A DNA stretch of 64,000 bases from Aselliscus stoliczkanus (lineage: Eukaryota; Chordata; Mammalia; Chiroptera; Hipposideridae): assembly GCA_033961575.1 (NCBI GenBank), contig CM066732.1, positions 69,478,687-69,542,686 of the forward strand, given 5' to 3'. This document shows, piece after piece, positions 35,012-46,075 of the stretch. A program made the position numbers and the translations under genes. The notes beneath the pieces were generated by a model. The model worked only from the letters and a program-made list of their open reading frames with translations. It was not told where the DNA came from and made no database searches. How positions within the stretch are numbered: the first letter of the stretch is position 1; the number at the start of each line of letters is the position of its first letter.

Positions 35012-35110
35012 AACCTGCTGTGTTTTGGATTATGTACATGTATCTCTAATTGTTTATTTAGTAAGCTGTGTGCCCTACATCAGTCCAAACATGCTCCTAT
35101 ATTCTGCAGG

Positions 35111-37014
35111 ATTCCAAACAGAAAACTGACCCTTAGATAGTTACTCACACAACCCATTTCATTAAAACTTATTCAGGAAGTTGATCATATTGATTCATAG
35201 TAGAGATAGAATACATATTTGTTGAGAAAATGAGGAAGCTCTGATTCAATATTGCTTGCAAGTTATGGTGGACAGGAAAAAATAGTATTTCCCTTGCCTT
35301 GCAATATATTTTATAGTTAAAGGCATATAAAATCTGAATCATTTATGGCTCTCTTTCTCTCTCTCTCCCTATATCAAGAGATATACAGATTCTTATATAG
35401 ATTTAGGTGTAGATTCAGACAGAGATATAGAAAAAAAGCAGCTATTAATGCCAACAAATAGATAAGAAACAGATATTAAGGACTATAACTTCGAATTATT
35501 GGGGTTTTAATGCTTTCATTTTGGAAGTTGAAAGCAATTTTTGAGCCATAGTTGGAAAATTGATTTTTCTTTCTTTCTTACTTTCTTTTTCTTTTTTCTT
35601 TTTTTCCTCTGGAAGTGCCGTGTGCATTTTGAGTAACTATCCAAAGAAAAGTTCACAGATTTTTTTTTCCCTCCAGATACAAATCTGCATTTAAAATGCT
35701 CAGTGTTTAAACATTATTGGTTTTTCTCCCTGAAAAGATGTTTGCATGAAATGCTACTTGACGTGATTACATTGGGAAGCAAGAATACAGCAAGAGAAAC
35801 AAGGCTTGGTCCTTCATTTACATGTTCCTGGAGATAAGATTAAGAGTCTCAACCACATAAACCTATATGGTGTCTTACACTGTTAGATGCTTAACATATA
35901 TCTGTTAAATGAATACATTAATTGGTGTCACACAAGACATCATTATATCCAATTGTTTTTGCATACTATGTGGCTAAAATTTTTGAAATACCATCATTTA
36001 AATGTTATTTAAGAAATCATTAATATGGTATTGACATAATTCTTGCAACAAACTGTTCCAAAGAGCAAATATGTGTATTTTTAAAGTGTAATGTCTTCCT
36101 CTATGTCATTATAAAAATTCAATCAATTAAAAAAAACAAAATAATTATTTCTGGCATTCCATGAATATCGGAATCCAGATACATAAATAAAAGTAAATTT
36201 GATGTCAATACGTAAGAAAACAAAGCAAGAAATGGTTATTTCTATTCAGTTGCCAGTGATTTAAAAAATAATAAGTCATTGAAATGTTATAGTAAGGTAA
36301 TAACTTTTTGCATATATATATATGTCATTAAAATAAAATAAAATTTATTTTAGCATAAAAACAGGGAACTAAACTCAATGTAGATCACTTTTTATTTTTG
36401 TTTATAGCTATTATTTCCTTTAGGGTTTTAATTTTTTCAAATGGTTGTGTTTTTGTGGGAGACTGTGAGAACTGTGAGCCATAAGAAAAAGAAGGACACT
36501 GAAGGGTAGTGACCATCTTTATCTTGGGAACTCCATCATGATTCACAGCTATTGGTTCAAAAACCTAAAACTTTTCCTCCTAAAATAAGTGATAATGAGA
36601 AGGTAATGGATGATATGTGACACAGAACATCCTGTTTCCTGTCCTTATTCCAAGAAATGGAGACTTTGCATTATAGCATAATGTGGTGCCACTAAAATAT
36701 ATTCTGATGTAACTCCACAACACTAGGCTTTGTGACAATGTGATTCTGATAATGAGAATAGTTGTAGAACGAGGTTCTATTAAAAAACTAAAAGCATAGA
36801 AAAAATAAATGGAGTACTGCAGGAAACAAAACCAAAAAGCATTTAGCCATGATTCAGTAGGAGCAGCAAAAGAAGAATGCAAAGAGGAAACAAAATGGGT
36901 TGACATTAACATATACTGCATACAAACCCAGAAGCACGCTGACAAAACGAACATATGCGTATGGCTCCTAGATGTACGGGTCTCTGGACAATCTGTACTG
37001 AATCATTGATCAAT
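35111..37014. other. unassigned AT-rich non-coding sequence
   Basis: A CT-rich simple tract at 35345-35372, a pyrimidine tract at 35570-35605 and a short TA run near 36313 are the only structures seen. The 124-codon minus-strand frame at 36580-36954 is cysteine- and phenylalanine-rich and opens opposite a lysine-rich plus frame, which is common in AT-rich DNA. I found no splice site or motif to support it. Confidence 0.4.
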
Positions 37015-37450
37015 TTGCCTACCTTCAGGTCAGTACTGTACTATCTTGATCAGTGTAGCTTTATATACTTGAAATCAGATAACATTAGTCCTCCAATTTA
37101 ATTTTTCATTCACAGATTTGTTTGTGCAGGGATTTTGCTTGAGATTACATTGAAACTATAAATCAATTTGGAGGTAACTGCCTTCTTAACAATACTGAAT
37201 AATCTTTCAATCCATAATATATATCTTTCCATTACTTAGGTCAACTTTATTATGTCTCATCAATATTTTATAGTTTATAATGTGTAGTTCTTGAACAACT
37301 TTTGGAACATTATTTCGTATTTTTAATGTCATTGTAAATTGCCATTTTATTAAATTTTAAAAGCATACATTTGATGATTGTGTGTCAATGTTTTGTAAAA
37401 GTTTAGGTACAATTATCATTTTTCAGAACACTAAATATGTTTTTCATTGT
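37015..37450 (-). mobile_element. old L1 ORF2 fragment (antisense)
   Basis: Reversed L1 ORF2 phrases: 'gatcagtgtagctttatata', 'gggattttgcttgagattac', 'attgaaactataaatcaatt', 'caatattttatagtttat'. Highly diverged. Confidence 0.65.
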
Positions 37451-37507
37451 TTTTTCGCTTGTATTTTTTTTTTTTTTCTCATGGAATATCTGCTGTCACC
37501 TTGATGC

Positions 37508-37950
37508 AGGTTTTTTCGTGAGTGTCCAGGGTTCGTGGTCTCATAGCACTGAATAATGGAGACACAGACCAGAGAGGCAAAGTTGCAGAAAAGGACGGTT
37601 TATTAGAGTAAAGAGATACAGCTCTCTAAAAGAGAGGGAGAATCTGAAACTGGAGTGCCTGCTGACTAGTGGGGAGGCTTCTGTTTATGTGCTTTTCCTC
37701 GCCTATCTGGGAAGAAAACTGACGCCTGCTTCAACAGGTTAGGTTTATTACGTTGGCCCTTTCAGCCTGGAGGAGGCTTTTTAGGATAGTTTTGGTTGTC
37801 TCAGGGTGTAATTGATGTCCCTGGTCTGGTAGGAGTAAATCGTCTCAAGGCTGTGGCTTTTGGGGTCAAGGCTGAGGGCAGAGGCCTTGGAAATATGTTT
37901 ATCTTTTGTTCATCTTACCAGGGAATTCCTAACAGCCTAACTGTTACATT
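37508..37950 (-). mobile_element. solo ERV LTR (antisense) in old L1
   Basis: Read on the minus strand it begins near TGTAACAGTTAGGCTGTTAG. It holds 'gagagctgtatctctttact', an AATAAA signal (CTAATAAACCGTCC) and a U5-like segment 'ctctctggtctgtgtctcc', and ends near 'ctggacactcacg'. This order of a polyadenylation signal followed about 50 bases later by a pyrimidine-rich U5 is typical of ERV LTRs. Low divergence of these signals suggests a younger insertion than the surrounding L1. Confidence 0.6.
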
Positions 37951-37969
37951 AACTAACCTGTCTTAACCT

Positions 37970-38285
37970 TATTTGGATTCTTTTATAGTTAGCATGTTTA
38001 TTTCCTATGGCTGCTTTTGTAACTTTTGAGCAGCTTGATTATGATATGGCTCTCAATTTTTTTTTTCCAATTTTTTTTTATGTTAATGTGTTTGAGGTTG
38101 GTTAGGCTTCTTGTATTTGCAGATAAATGATTGTCATCAAATTTTATGTAAGGAAAATAATCCATACATATTTTTTCTGCATACCCTTCCCTGACCATTT
38201 TTTCGTACTGCTATTCTACATTTATTACGCCATTTGAAGTTTTCCCTTAGCTTACTAATGCTCTTTTTTAAAAAAATTCTCTTTT
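37970..38285 (-). mobile_element. old L1 5' region (antisense), first piece
   Basis: A T-rich diverged sequence continuing into the clearer block after the SINE at 38286. Assignment relies on that continuity. Confidence 0.4.
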
Positions 38286-38395
38286 GGGCCAGCCGACTAG
38301 CATGGTGGTTAAGTGCTGGCTTGGGAAGCCAACGGCCCTGGTTCGGTCCCACATATGAGGGCCAGTTACACTGCCCTCAAAAAAAATAAAAAAAA
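38286..38395 (+). mobile_element. tRNA-derived SINE, short Rhin-like monomer
   Basis: Head GGGCCAGCCGACTAGC (diverged), B box GGTTCGGTCCC, body end ACACTGCCCTC, poly(A) with one T. Approximate target-site duplication built on ATTCTCT on each side. Confidence 0.88.
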
Positions 38396-38865
38396 GATTC
38401 TCTGTCTTCTCTATCTTTTGTATATCCTCTATACATCTTCTGTAATATTTTCAGTCACAATTTTTTTATTCTGCTATGTTAATGTATCGTTAAACTTCAC
38501 CTGTGTATTTTTTATTTAATACATCATTGATTTCATGTTTCAATTTGTGTCTTTTTAACATCTAACATTTCCTTACATTTTGTACATCTGAAATGTAATT
38601 AGAATAATTGTTGTCATGTCCTTATATGCTGATTCTACCTCTTTGTTAGTTCTGGGTCTAGTCTGATTGGATTTTTTGGTCACTTTTTTATTGCTTTTTG
38701 TATTCCCAGTAATTTTTTGTTGGTTGCCAGATTCTGTATATTACCATTTTGGGTGTTAGAAAGTTTTCTATTACTATAAATATTCTTGATCATTATTACT
38801 GTGAATGATGCTGTAATGCTAATTTAGTCTTTGTGTTAATAAAGCAGTATTGTGAACATAGATGC
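38396..38865 (-). mobile_element. old L1 5' region (antisense), second piece
   Basis: The block with 'cctctttgttagttctgggt', 'ttttttgttggttgccagat', 'tctgtatattaccattttgg' and 'gggtgttagaaag' is the reverse of the 5' part of old L1M elements. Confidence 0.65.
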
Positions 38866-38869
38866 ACAA

Positions 38870-39010
38870 ATGCCTTTTTTAAATTTTTATTTTATTATTA
38901 TTTTTTAATTAAAATTTATTGGGGGTGACAATCAATAAAATTACATGAGTTTCAAGGGTATAATTCTGTAATACATCATCTATATATTGCATTATGTGTT
39001 CACCACCCAG
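38870..39010 (-). mobile_element. L1 3' end (antisense), younger subfamily
   Basis: It reads, reversed, as the same terminal sequence found at 5787-6125: 'attgggggtgacaatcaata', 'ttacatgagtttcaagggta', 'catcatctatatattgcatt'. Only about 140 bases of the 3' tip. Confidence 0.85.
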
Positions 39011-39245
39011 ATGTCTTTTTGAGATTTTATTTTAAAATATATCTGGCATTCAGTTAAGTTATGGGAAAGCTCTTCAAGACAGTAAGCAGGTGATATTTTG
39101 GGGTCACTGCATTTGTTTTCCATAAAGTAGGGAATATCCCATATGCAATGCTTTTTGTTTGTTTTCATTTGCATTAGTGAGGGGAATCTCTTGATCTCTG
39201 TTGCTCCATATTGACTGGAAACAAATTTCTCTTTTTCTGGTGAAG

Positions 39246-39267
39246 TTTTTTTTTTTTTTTTTTTTTA
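39246..39267. repeat. poly(T) tract
   Basis: An uninterrupted run of about 22 T next to the MLT1 copy. Confidence 0.85.
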
Positions 39268-39269
39268 AA

Positions 39270-39800
39270 GATGTGTTATTATTGTATTGCTGTTGTAAGA
39301 AATTAACACATGGGGCTTGAACAATACAATTACCTTACATATCTGTTGGGTAAAAGTACAACACAGGTTTCAAAATTCAAGTGTAGGCAAGGCTATATTA
39401 CTCCTCTCTGGAGACTTTAGGAAAGATTTCATTTTCCTGCCGTTTTTTAGATCCCAGAGTCCACTGACATTCCTGAGCTCATCACCTTCTTTCTCCATAT
39501 TCAGACAACAACTGTGGCCCAAAACTTCTCACATAACATCACCCTGACACTTTCACCTCCTCATTAATATCTGTTACTCTAGCTTTCATTTTGTCTCCTT
39601 TTTCCATATTTAAGGATTCTTGTGACTGCACTGAGCCTGCCTGGATGATGGAGAAAAATCTTTCTACTTTCTGATCAGCAACTATAATTCCATAAGCAAT
39701 CATAATTTCCTTTTGCTACTTAATATAGCATAATCACAGGTTCCAGGGATTAGAATACAGACAATTGGGGGAGCCATTATTCTGTCCACTACAGCAAGAT
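39270..39800 (-). mobile_element. MLT1 LTR (antisense)
   Basis: Reversed MLT1 order: 'tgctgttgtaagaaattaac', 'caaggctatattactcctct', 'ggagactttagg', 'tcacataacatcaccctgac', 'aaggattcttgtgactgcac', 'cacaggttccagggattaga'. Same family as 20430-20972 in the other orientation. Confidence 0.75.
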
Positions 39801-40450
39801 AAAGTTAGGTTTCACTTTTTAAATCCATTTTTAGAATCCCCATCTTTAACCAAAGAATCTGAACATTGTATTTAATATAATCATTTACATAGTTGTTATA
39901 TTCATTAATAATCTTGCTATTTGTTTTTAATTTCCTATTATTTCCCCACTTTTCTGCATTTTTAATAAACTGCTATTTTAATTTCATTTATTTCTTACAA
40001 TGTGATACTATAACTAATTTTGTTTCATTTTATTAATTTACTTACTTATTTTAATTGTTACATCTATTACTAATTTTTCTCTTACTTATGGGTTATATTT
40101 GGAAGATTAATTTATTGAGTGTCTGGATTTTGTTCCATTCACTCAAACTGTTTTAAAATCTGTTTTAACAAGAAGGTTAGTTGCTATAGATCAGCTTGAT
40201 ATTTTCAATCCTCATTTTTAAGCTTCATTTTCTGGAATGACTTGAAGATTTTGTTCTTGAGCTAGCTCAGCAGAACTCAACTGATTTAATTACCTTATTC
40301 ATTATTGGTCTGTTCAGATTTTATATTTCCTTATAAATGATTCTGAGTAGGTTGTATGTTTCTAGGAATTTATACATTTATTTCTGTTCTTCACTCACTT
40401 CCCAGTTATTAAAGTCTCTACTCTGATCAGGGCTAGAAAATCGCCTTGCA
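39801..40450 (-). mobile_element. old L1 5' region (antisense), third piece
   Basis: T-rich diverged sequence in which 'tgctatagatcagcttgata' and 'caatcctcatttttaagctt' follow the reversed 5' UTR of old L1M elements. It probably belongs to the same broken element as 37015-38865. Confidence 0.45.
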
Positions 40451-40548
40451 AGACTGAAAATTGCTGTAGTTGCTCTCTCTCCAATAGTTGTTCTTTTCTA
40501 AGCTGCATGTATTCTCACCCTGTGCATGAGCTACTTAGCTCTCAGCAA

Positions 40549-40581
40549 AAACAAACAAACAAACAAACAAACAAACAAACA
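40549..40581. repeat. (CAAA)n simple repeat
   Basis: Eight CAAA units. Confidence 0.9.
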
Positions 40582-40894
40582 CCTGTAACCCTATGGAAAT
40601 CTCAGGAACTACTTTTCTACATAATTCCTTCTCTATGTTCCTTTGCTCCACAAATTTCAGCTACTTGAACCATTCCAAACTTCAATCTCCATCTCCTCGA
40701 ATCAGCAAGACTGTGAAAGCCTCCTTGCTTTCCCATTTCTTGCATGTACACCATAGTCTAGAAAGTGCCTTTAGGCATTAATCACAGTAAATGATGTGAT
40801 TGTAAGACTTATCTTATTTGTTTCCATTCTCCTAGATTATGATCTGTCTGTTGTCTAAAGTTAAAATAATATTTTCACTTTATTTTATTGTTGC

Positions 40895-41504
40895 TTTTTT
40901 TTTTTAGATTTGTATTGGGGAATTGGGGGAGGGGTACAGTATTGGGGAATTGGGGGAAAGGAACCAGCCAAGTTGTTGTTCTTCAGTCTTCACTGTGGAG
41001 GCCGCCAGTCACCATCTGGCTTCCCATCAGCAGCTTCTGGCCTCTAAACTCAAGGTGCTGTGTTCAATCTTAGTTGCAGCTCACATATGGGAGTCGAACC
41101 AGCAGCCTTGTTAATAGCTCACACTCTATCCTCTGAGCTAGCCAAGCAGCAACTCAGCTCAAGGTACTGAGTTCATCTTACTTGTGGGTGGGCATAGCCA
41201 CCATCCCATGCGGGAGTTGAACCAGCAGCCTTGTTGTTAAGAGTGCACATCCTATCCACTGAGCCATCCCGGCTCAGCTCAGCTCAAGGTGCCAAGTTCA
41301 ATCTTTTTAGTTGTGGGTGGGTGTAGCCCACCATTGAACAGGCAATCTTGTTGATACTCAAGCTGAGTCATCCTGTCACCTGTTAGCAGCTCAGCGACAA
41401 CTCAGCTAGGGCCCAGCATTCACTGTGGGAATCCAACCGCAGCCCTGTTGCTCAGAGCATGTGCTCTAAGCCAACTCTTAACCAACTGAGCCACTCAGCC
41501 GGCC
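40895..41504 (-). mobile_element. very long modular SINE with four tRNA-like units
   Basis: A minus-strand retroposon of about 610 bp. In its own 5'-3' order there are four tRNA-like modules. Module 1 starts GGCCGGCTGAGTGGCTCAG and has B box GGTTGGATTCCC. Module 2 is shortened (GACAGGATGACTCAGC). Module 3 has GGGATGGCTCAGTGG with B box GGTTCAACTCCC. Module 4 has TTGGCTAGCTCAGAGG with B box GGTTCGACTCCC. Linkers between modules contain GAGCTGAG repeats. The element closes with CCCCAATTCCCCAATAC twice, AAATCT and poly(A), the tail also seen at 18040-18493. A short imperfect duplication, TTATTGTT, flanks it. The frames of 61-63 codons on the plus strand inside it are not genes. Confidence 0.8.
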
Positions 41505-41639
41505 TTGTTATTGTTTTTTTCTGTTGTTTACTGAGGAGGTCAAATCCTATTGCAATAATACCATTATGAACACGATCATTTTATAATCCTTTCAGTGCTT
41601 TCTGGTAATAGTGAAAATACTCAGTTTTCCTATTGTATT

Positions 41640-41760
41640 CCAATTATATTTTCATAAAAATGTGTTGCCTCATAATGCGATATATAGATGATGTGTTACA
41701 CAATTCTATACTTGAAACCTATATAATTTTAGTCATCGTTGTAACCCCATTTTTAATAAA
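41640..41760 (+). mobile_element. L1 3' end fragment
   Basis: It has 'gcgatatatagatgatgtgt', 'cttgaaacctatataatttt' and 'gtaaccccatttttaataaa', the end of the younger L1 3' UTR seen at 5787-6125. Confidence 0.8.
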
Positions 41761-43011
41761 AAAAAGAAAAAAGGTGAATGAATCAAACAAAACAAACCAA
41801 TCAAAAGATGTTCAAAGTTGACATCTACAGCAAACAAACAAAAAAAAAAATTAAGTTTATTTGCAAAAATGTCTGTAGTTTATATAATCTATAGATACTA
41901 TTTTTCATATCTGTTAGTTTTACTTTATACATCTACTTGCACATAAAAATGGCAGATATAAAATGATTTCCATATTTAAAAAGAAAAGAAAAATGTATTG
42001 CTTGTGGACCCCAGATATAAAGTCAGAACTGTCTATATGTTTTCTATGTCATGTATTTATAGAATAACTTTGAAGTTATTAGGGTCTAATAAACAAAATG
42101 TAAAACAATCTGTTTTAAAATTTCTGGCTGATGTAAAAAACATTGGCATTAAACCATGCTTTCTTCATTTTATGCCTAACAGGCATATGATGCAAAAGCC
42201 TAAACTGTCATGATGGTAATTAAATGTAAAATGGAATGGACAAGGTTTCAAAGCGAAGATGATAGCTTTACAAAACAGATAACTATGCTGTATTTATTTA
42301 TTTAATAGTGATTTTAAAGTGCTCTTTCAATAACATGTTGGCAGCCAACACCAAGTTTCAGTTGACCTTAATCTAACCTACTGATTGTTCAAAAAGCATG
42401 ACTGATCTTATAATACTTCTTAAGGAAAAGAAGTAGTTATCCTGCAGCAATGAAGCATAGATTTGGAAAGCATTTCCCATTTGGACATTTTTCCCAGAGA
42501 GCTTACAGATGCAGACAGCCAACAACATTAAAACACTCACTAAAATATTTATTGAAATAAATGTCAAAAATAAAAAATTATATTAGGAGGTAAATCACTG
42601 TAATCCAAGTCATATCATTGATTCTCTAATGAAATAGAACTATTTAAGGGTTTTCAAAACAAAACTATCCCAAGCATATTCCTTTGATCTGTCAGTAGGA
42701 ATTGTCTAACATCTTTGGAGAGTCTTTCCTAATATAGCAACATGAATAAAAAAAAGTTTTAATCTCCCCAAGAGTTTCATAAGTGAGAACATGAATTAGA
42801 GAATAAGACTTTAGGCCTAGGTGCTAATTTTCAACAAAGAAATGAATGTTGGATTTATTAGATATTATAATACAAAAATAAAAATAAAACATCTAAGGTT
42901 TACATTTCAGAATACTAAAGATGAAAAGAAACACTAAAAACAATCTACAATATGACATAGACAACAGGCTTCTATCAACAATAGAGTAAGATAACAAAGA
43001 AAAAATAGAAG
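41761..43011. other. unassigned AT-rich non-coding sequence
   Basis: No repeat family or coding segment recognised. It ends where the T run of the putative retrocopy begins. Confidence 0.4.
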
Positions 43012-43582
43012 TTTTTTTTTTTTTACAATTATCGTAATACCTTCTTTGGTTATTTGAAATATTAAGATTTTCTGTTTCTTCAATTTTAATGTTCTCTTAC
43101 CTTCACCCCCACACTTCCAAATACATTTTTGAAACTATTTTAGACAGAATCAGTAACGAAACACAAGTCAGTGCTAGATCATTTCATAAAGGTTATTTCT
43201 TTAATCTTTAGCTAGTCTACTTTACATAAAATCCAGGGCTTTCTCGGGGTTCGCTGAAAGGGACAGACTTTCCACCCTTCTTCAGCAAAGCCACAGAGTT
43301 CTTTAGAAACAGATATTTTAATTTTGTATTATTGGCTGTCGCATGCTCAAACAGTCCTTTAGCAGAAGCAATATTATTGTGTTACAGGCGTAGCTTTTCT
43401 AATGGAAGGCTATGCTTCTTTGTCTCAGTTAATTCAGATTTCCTTTCTAAGAAAATCTCACAGTTGGCATCGTTCTTGATCTCTAAGAATATGGAATGCA
43501 GAAGATGGATAGAATTGAGGTGTATTCAATAATTGCACAGTATGTCTATAGCAGGGCTCAGGTATCCTCCAGGTTGGGGATT
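43012..43582 (-). pseudogene. probable processed pseudogene (5'-truncated retrocopy) of an unidentified gene
   Basis: On the minus strand one frame runs from about 43580 to a TAG at 43217-43219. It has only two internal stops, a TGA near 43515 and a TAA at 43382-43384. The conceptual protein is strongly coding-like: NPQPGGYLSPAIDILCNY at the start, a charged middle with EIFLERKSELTETKK, and LKYLFLKNSVALLKKGGK then PFSEPRESPGFYVK at the end. The segment around 43245-43290 is locally GC-richer and contains CpGs, unlike its surroundings. After the stop come about 190 bases of UTR-like sequence with ATTAAA (43085-43090), then a 13-base poly(A) (T run 43012-43024). Imperfect copies of an AAAGAAAANAATNG sequence lie on both outer sides, compatible with an L1-type target duplication. 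The parent gene is not recognised. A decayed terminal exon of a local gene is the alternative. Confidence 0.45.
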
Positions 43583-43909
43583 ATACAAACTGAAAGAAAA
43601 CAATGGTGCTAGATTTCTAAACTGAAAACAGGTTTGCCAGTCTCTCTGCCAAAATATTTATTGAATCAACTGCAGACTCCAATTGCTCCTCTATCATTAC
43701 TGATAAGTACACTCTACCAAATTACTACAATCCATGGTTGCAGTCCTTGAAGGATTCTGTGATTGTTTTTTATTTCTGCAAAAACAATGCTAGTGAAGAA
43801 AATTACATGTGAAATGCTAGATGAAACAACAAGTCTATCTACTATCTTTGAGTTCGCATATGCTTTCTACATCACCCTTCAAAGCACAAGTCTGAATAAC
43901 AGGACTTAC

Positions 43910-43996
43910 CTCTATCTTAGAAATGATCTGCCCTGAAATCATGGTTTCTTTTAGCCTGCTATTCTCTCGCAATGGCTTCATTCCTAGGTTCCACTG
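43910..43996 (-). CDS. candidate internal exon of an unidentified gene (minus strand)
   Basis: An 87-nt segment (29 codons, symmetric phase 0) has acceptor TTTTAAATTTTAG before it and a consensus donor GAG|GTAAGTCC after it. The other two frames are stopped; only this one is open: QWNLGMKPLRENSRLKETM then ISGQIISKIE. The charged, helix-prone composition would fit a coiled-coil or linker region. About 145 bases downstream is another good acceptor (TTGTTTTTGCAG at about 43766). Joining there gives AAA TAA, that is one Lys and a stop, so this could be the penultimate exon with the 3' UTR beyond. I do not recognise the protein. If the gene is real, the coding-like sequence at 43217-43582 would fall inside its 3' UTR, which could mean a retrocopy landed there or that the gene is decayed. 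Confidence 0.45.
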
Positions 43997-44039
43997 CTAA
44001 AATTTAAAATAGAATTTCAATAAAGTTTTATTTTTTAAT

Positions 44040-45105
44040 TCAAATCAAAATTGACTAAAGAAGTCTATTAAAAATAATCATGGATTATGGAGTTATTAAT
44101 TTCTTTCATTTGGTATTATGAAGGAAAATAAATTGATGCAGTATCCAGATTTAGTATTATAAATTATATTAAACTTGTTAATTGTATTAAATAAGCTTCT
44201 ATGTTTTTTCTCAATTCAACTAAATTGAAAGGTTAATAACTGAAATTAGTATATTAAGTCCACCAATTTTGATTGTGTTCTGCAAATTTATCAAAATTTT
44301 CTTTTTATTTTTCTTCTTAATTGTTATTTGATCTTGAATAAAGATTTTTCAGGTATGTTACTTCAATGTCCTTTTATGTCAATTGTTTTCTTCCTCTAAT
44401 TTTATAAAATCAAAACTATTTTGTAGTAATATTTAAATATTCCCCTTGATTTCCTGTTTTATATTATGTATATATAATTTCATACCTCAATTCAAGTTTT
44501 ATTACTTGCTTAGTTTATATTTTCTCATTAGAATGTTTTCTTTCATGTAATTTTCAATTTTGAGGGTCATTTCATTTTATGTATTTTGTGAAGCATCCAT
44601 ACTATTAATTCCATTTAATTCTTTTTTTACATTCAATGAAGTAGTACAATTGTAATTTTGTTCAGTCTGTACATTCAGATTCTGACACTTTTCTTTTTTT
44701 ATATATGACATTTTCTGAGCTATAATTATTTCTGGTTTTTTAAAACTTATGGATTTAGACTTCCTTCTATTAATGTTAGCCTCTAAGTTTTAAAGCATTT
44801 ACTAAAATATTTGTTAACTTCAGAATTAAGAGTGTAGCAGTACGTTTAGAATTTTCTTTTATACAACATTATAGTTAACAAACCTTTTACCTGATTTTAT
44901 AATCTCCCTGAACTGACTCCTGTATATTTTTGTAGTGTTTATATATACCCATTTGTTACATTGTTATTCTTTACCTACCATATTTACTCTTCCAAAAAGG
45001 GATATTATAATATTTGCATTCATGATTATAATCAATTTGCAATTATATTTAAACTTTTCTTTATTTTCAACTGCCTTCAATGTTACCTTTCTTCCAATCT
45101 TATTC
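44040..45105 (-). mobile_element. very old LINE-like sequence (antisense), uncertain
   Basis: T-rich and diverged. 'gtccaccaattttgattgtg' and 'ctaattttataaaatcaaaa' resemble reversed L1 or HAL1 ORF2, but I cannot align it with confidence. No other feature seen in this stretch. Confidence 0.35.
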
Positions 45106-46019
45106 TGTTTCCTAATTTTTAAAAAGATTTTTGTTAAAATATAGCAAGCATACAATATTATATTAGTTGCAGGTGTACAGCAGTTATTCAACATTTATAA
45201 ACTAAAAGAAGTGATTACCGTAATAAGTCCAGCAATCATCTGACTCCATATCATGCTATCACAATATCATTGACTATATTCCCTCATGCTGTACATTAAT
45301 CTCCATGATTTATTTGTTGTATACCTGGAAATTTGAATCTCTTATTCCCCTTCACCTTTTTACTACCATTTAAAAATTTTTAAATTACAGTTAAGATTCA
45401 ATATTATTTTATATTAATTTCAGGTGTACAACATAGTGGTTAGACATTTAGATAATTTAAGAAGGGATCCCCCTGACTAGTCTAATACCCATATGGAACT
45501 ATACATAGTTATTACCATATTATTGACTATATTTCCTGTGCTTTATCTTACATTATCATGACTTTTTGTAACTACCAATTTGTACTTCTTAGTATCTTCA
45601 GGTTTTTCACCCTGACCCTAAGCCCTTCCCATCTATCACCCCATTAAATCTAATACCCATCTAACTCTACACACAGTTATTACAATATCATTGACTATAT
45701 TCTTTATGTTATATCCTACATCCTCATGACTACTTTGTAACAAATCAATTTGTACTTCTTAATCCCTTTCCCTTCTTCACCCCTTCTCCCAACCTGACCC
45801 CTCCCTTCCACTTTGCAACCATCAAAATGTTCTCTGTATCTATGAATTTGTTTTATGTTTTGTTTGCTCATTTATTTTGTTCTTTAGATTCCATATATAA
45901 GCAATATCACACTGCCTCTGCCTTTCTTTGTATGACATATTCCACTCAGCAAAATACCTTCCAGCTTCATTCATGCCACCAGAGATGGTAACAACCCACT
46001 GTCTTCAATGGCTGAGCAA

Positions 46020-46022
<3 letters not shown>

Positions 46023-46069
<47 letters not shown>
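46023..46069. repeat. (TA)n microsatellite
   Basis: About 22 TA units inside the L1 3' UTR, directly left of the palindrome at 46076-46137. Confidence 0.95.

Positions 46070-46075
<6 letters not shown>

Larger units (their letters stand above)
31690..35110 (-). mobile_element. decayed endogenous retrovirus, internal region (likely ERVL-type)
   Basis: On the minus strand, from 35.1 kb downward, there is a gag-like open remnant (34790-35011) and a protease/early pol remnant (34106-34309) ending LLPEYIIGMDVMSD. An RT remnant follows at about 33500-33800, where the catalytic box reads YIDN instead of YIDD. An RNase H-like part lies at about 32200-32500 (GHVNAHEK-type motif in a broken frame). 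The coding regions carry many stops and frameshifts and nothing intact remains. Order and orientation agree with the LTR at 30640-31310 as the 3' end. A matching 5' LTR was not seen beyond 35.1 kb. Class assignment rests on remembered similarity of the protease and RT segments. It is an old, inactive fossil. Confidence 0.65.

Noticed and set aside
36580..36954. 124-codon minus-strand open frame with several Cys and Phe
   Set aside because: An opposing lysine-rich frame overlaps it, the usual result of AT-rich composition; no supporting signal.
40888..41114. Plus-strand open frames of 61 and 63 codons
   Set aside because: Antisense to the tetrameric SINE; no coding signal.
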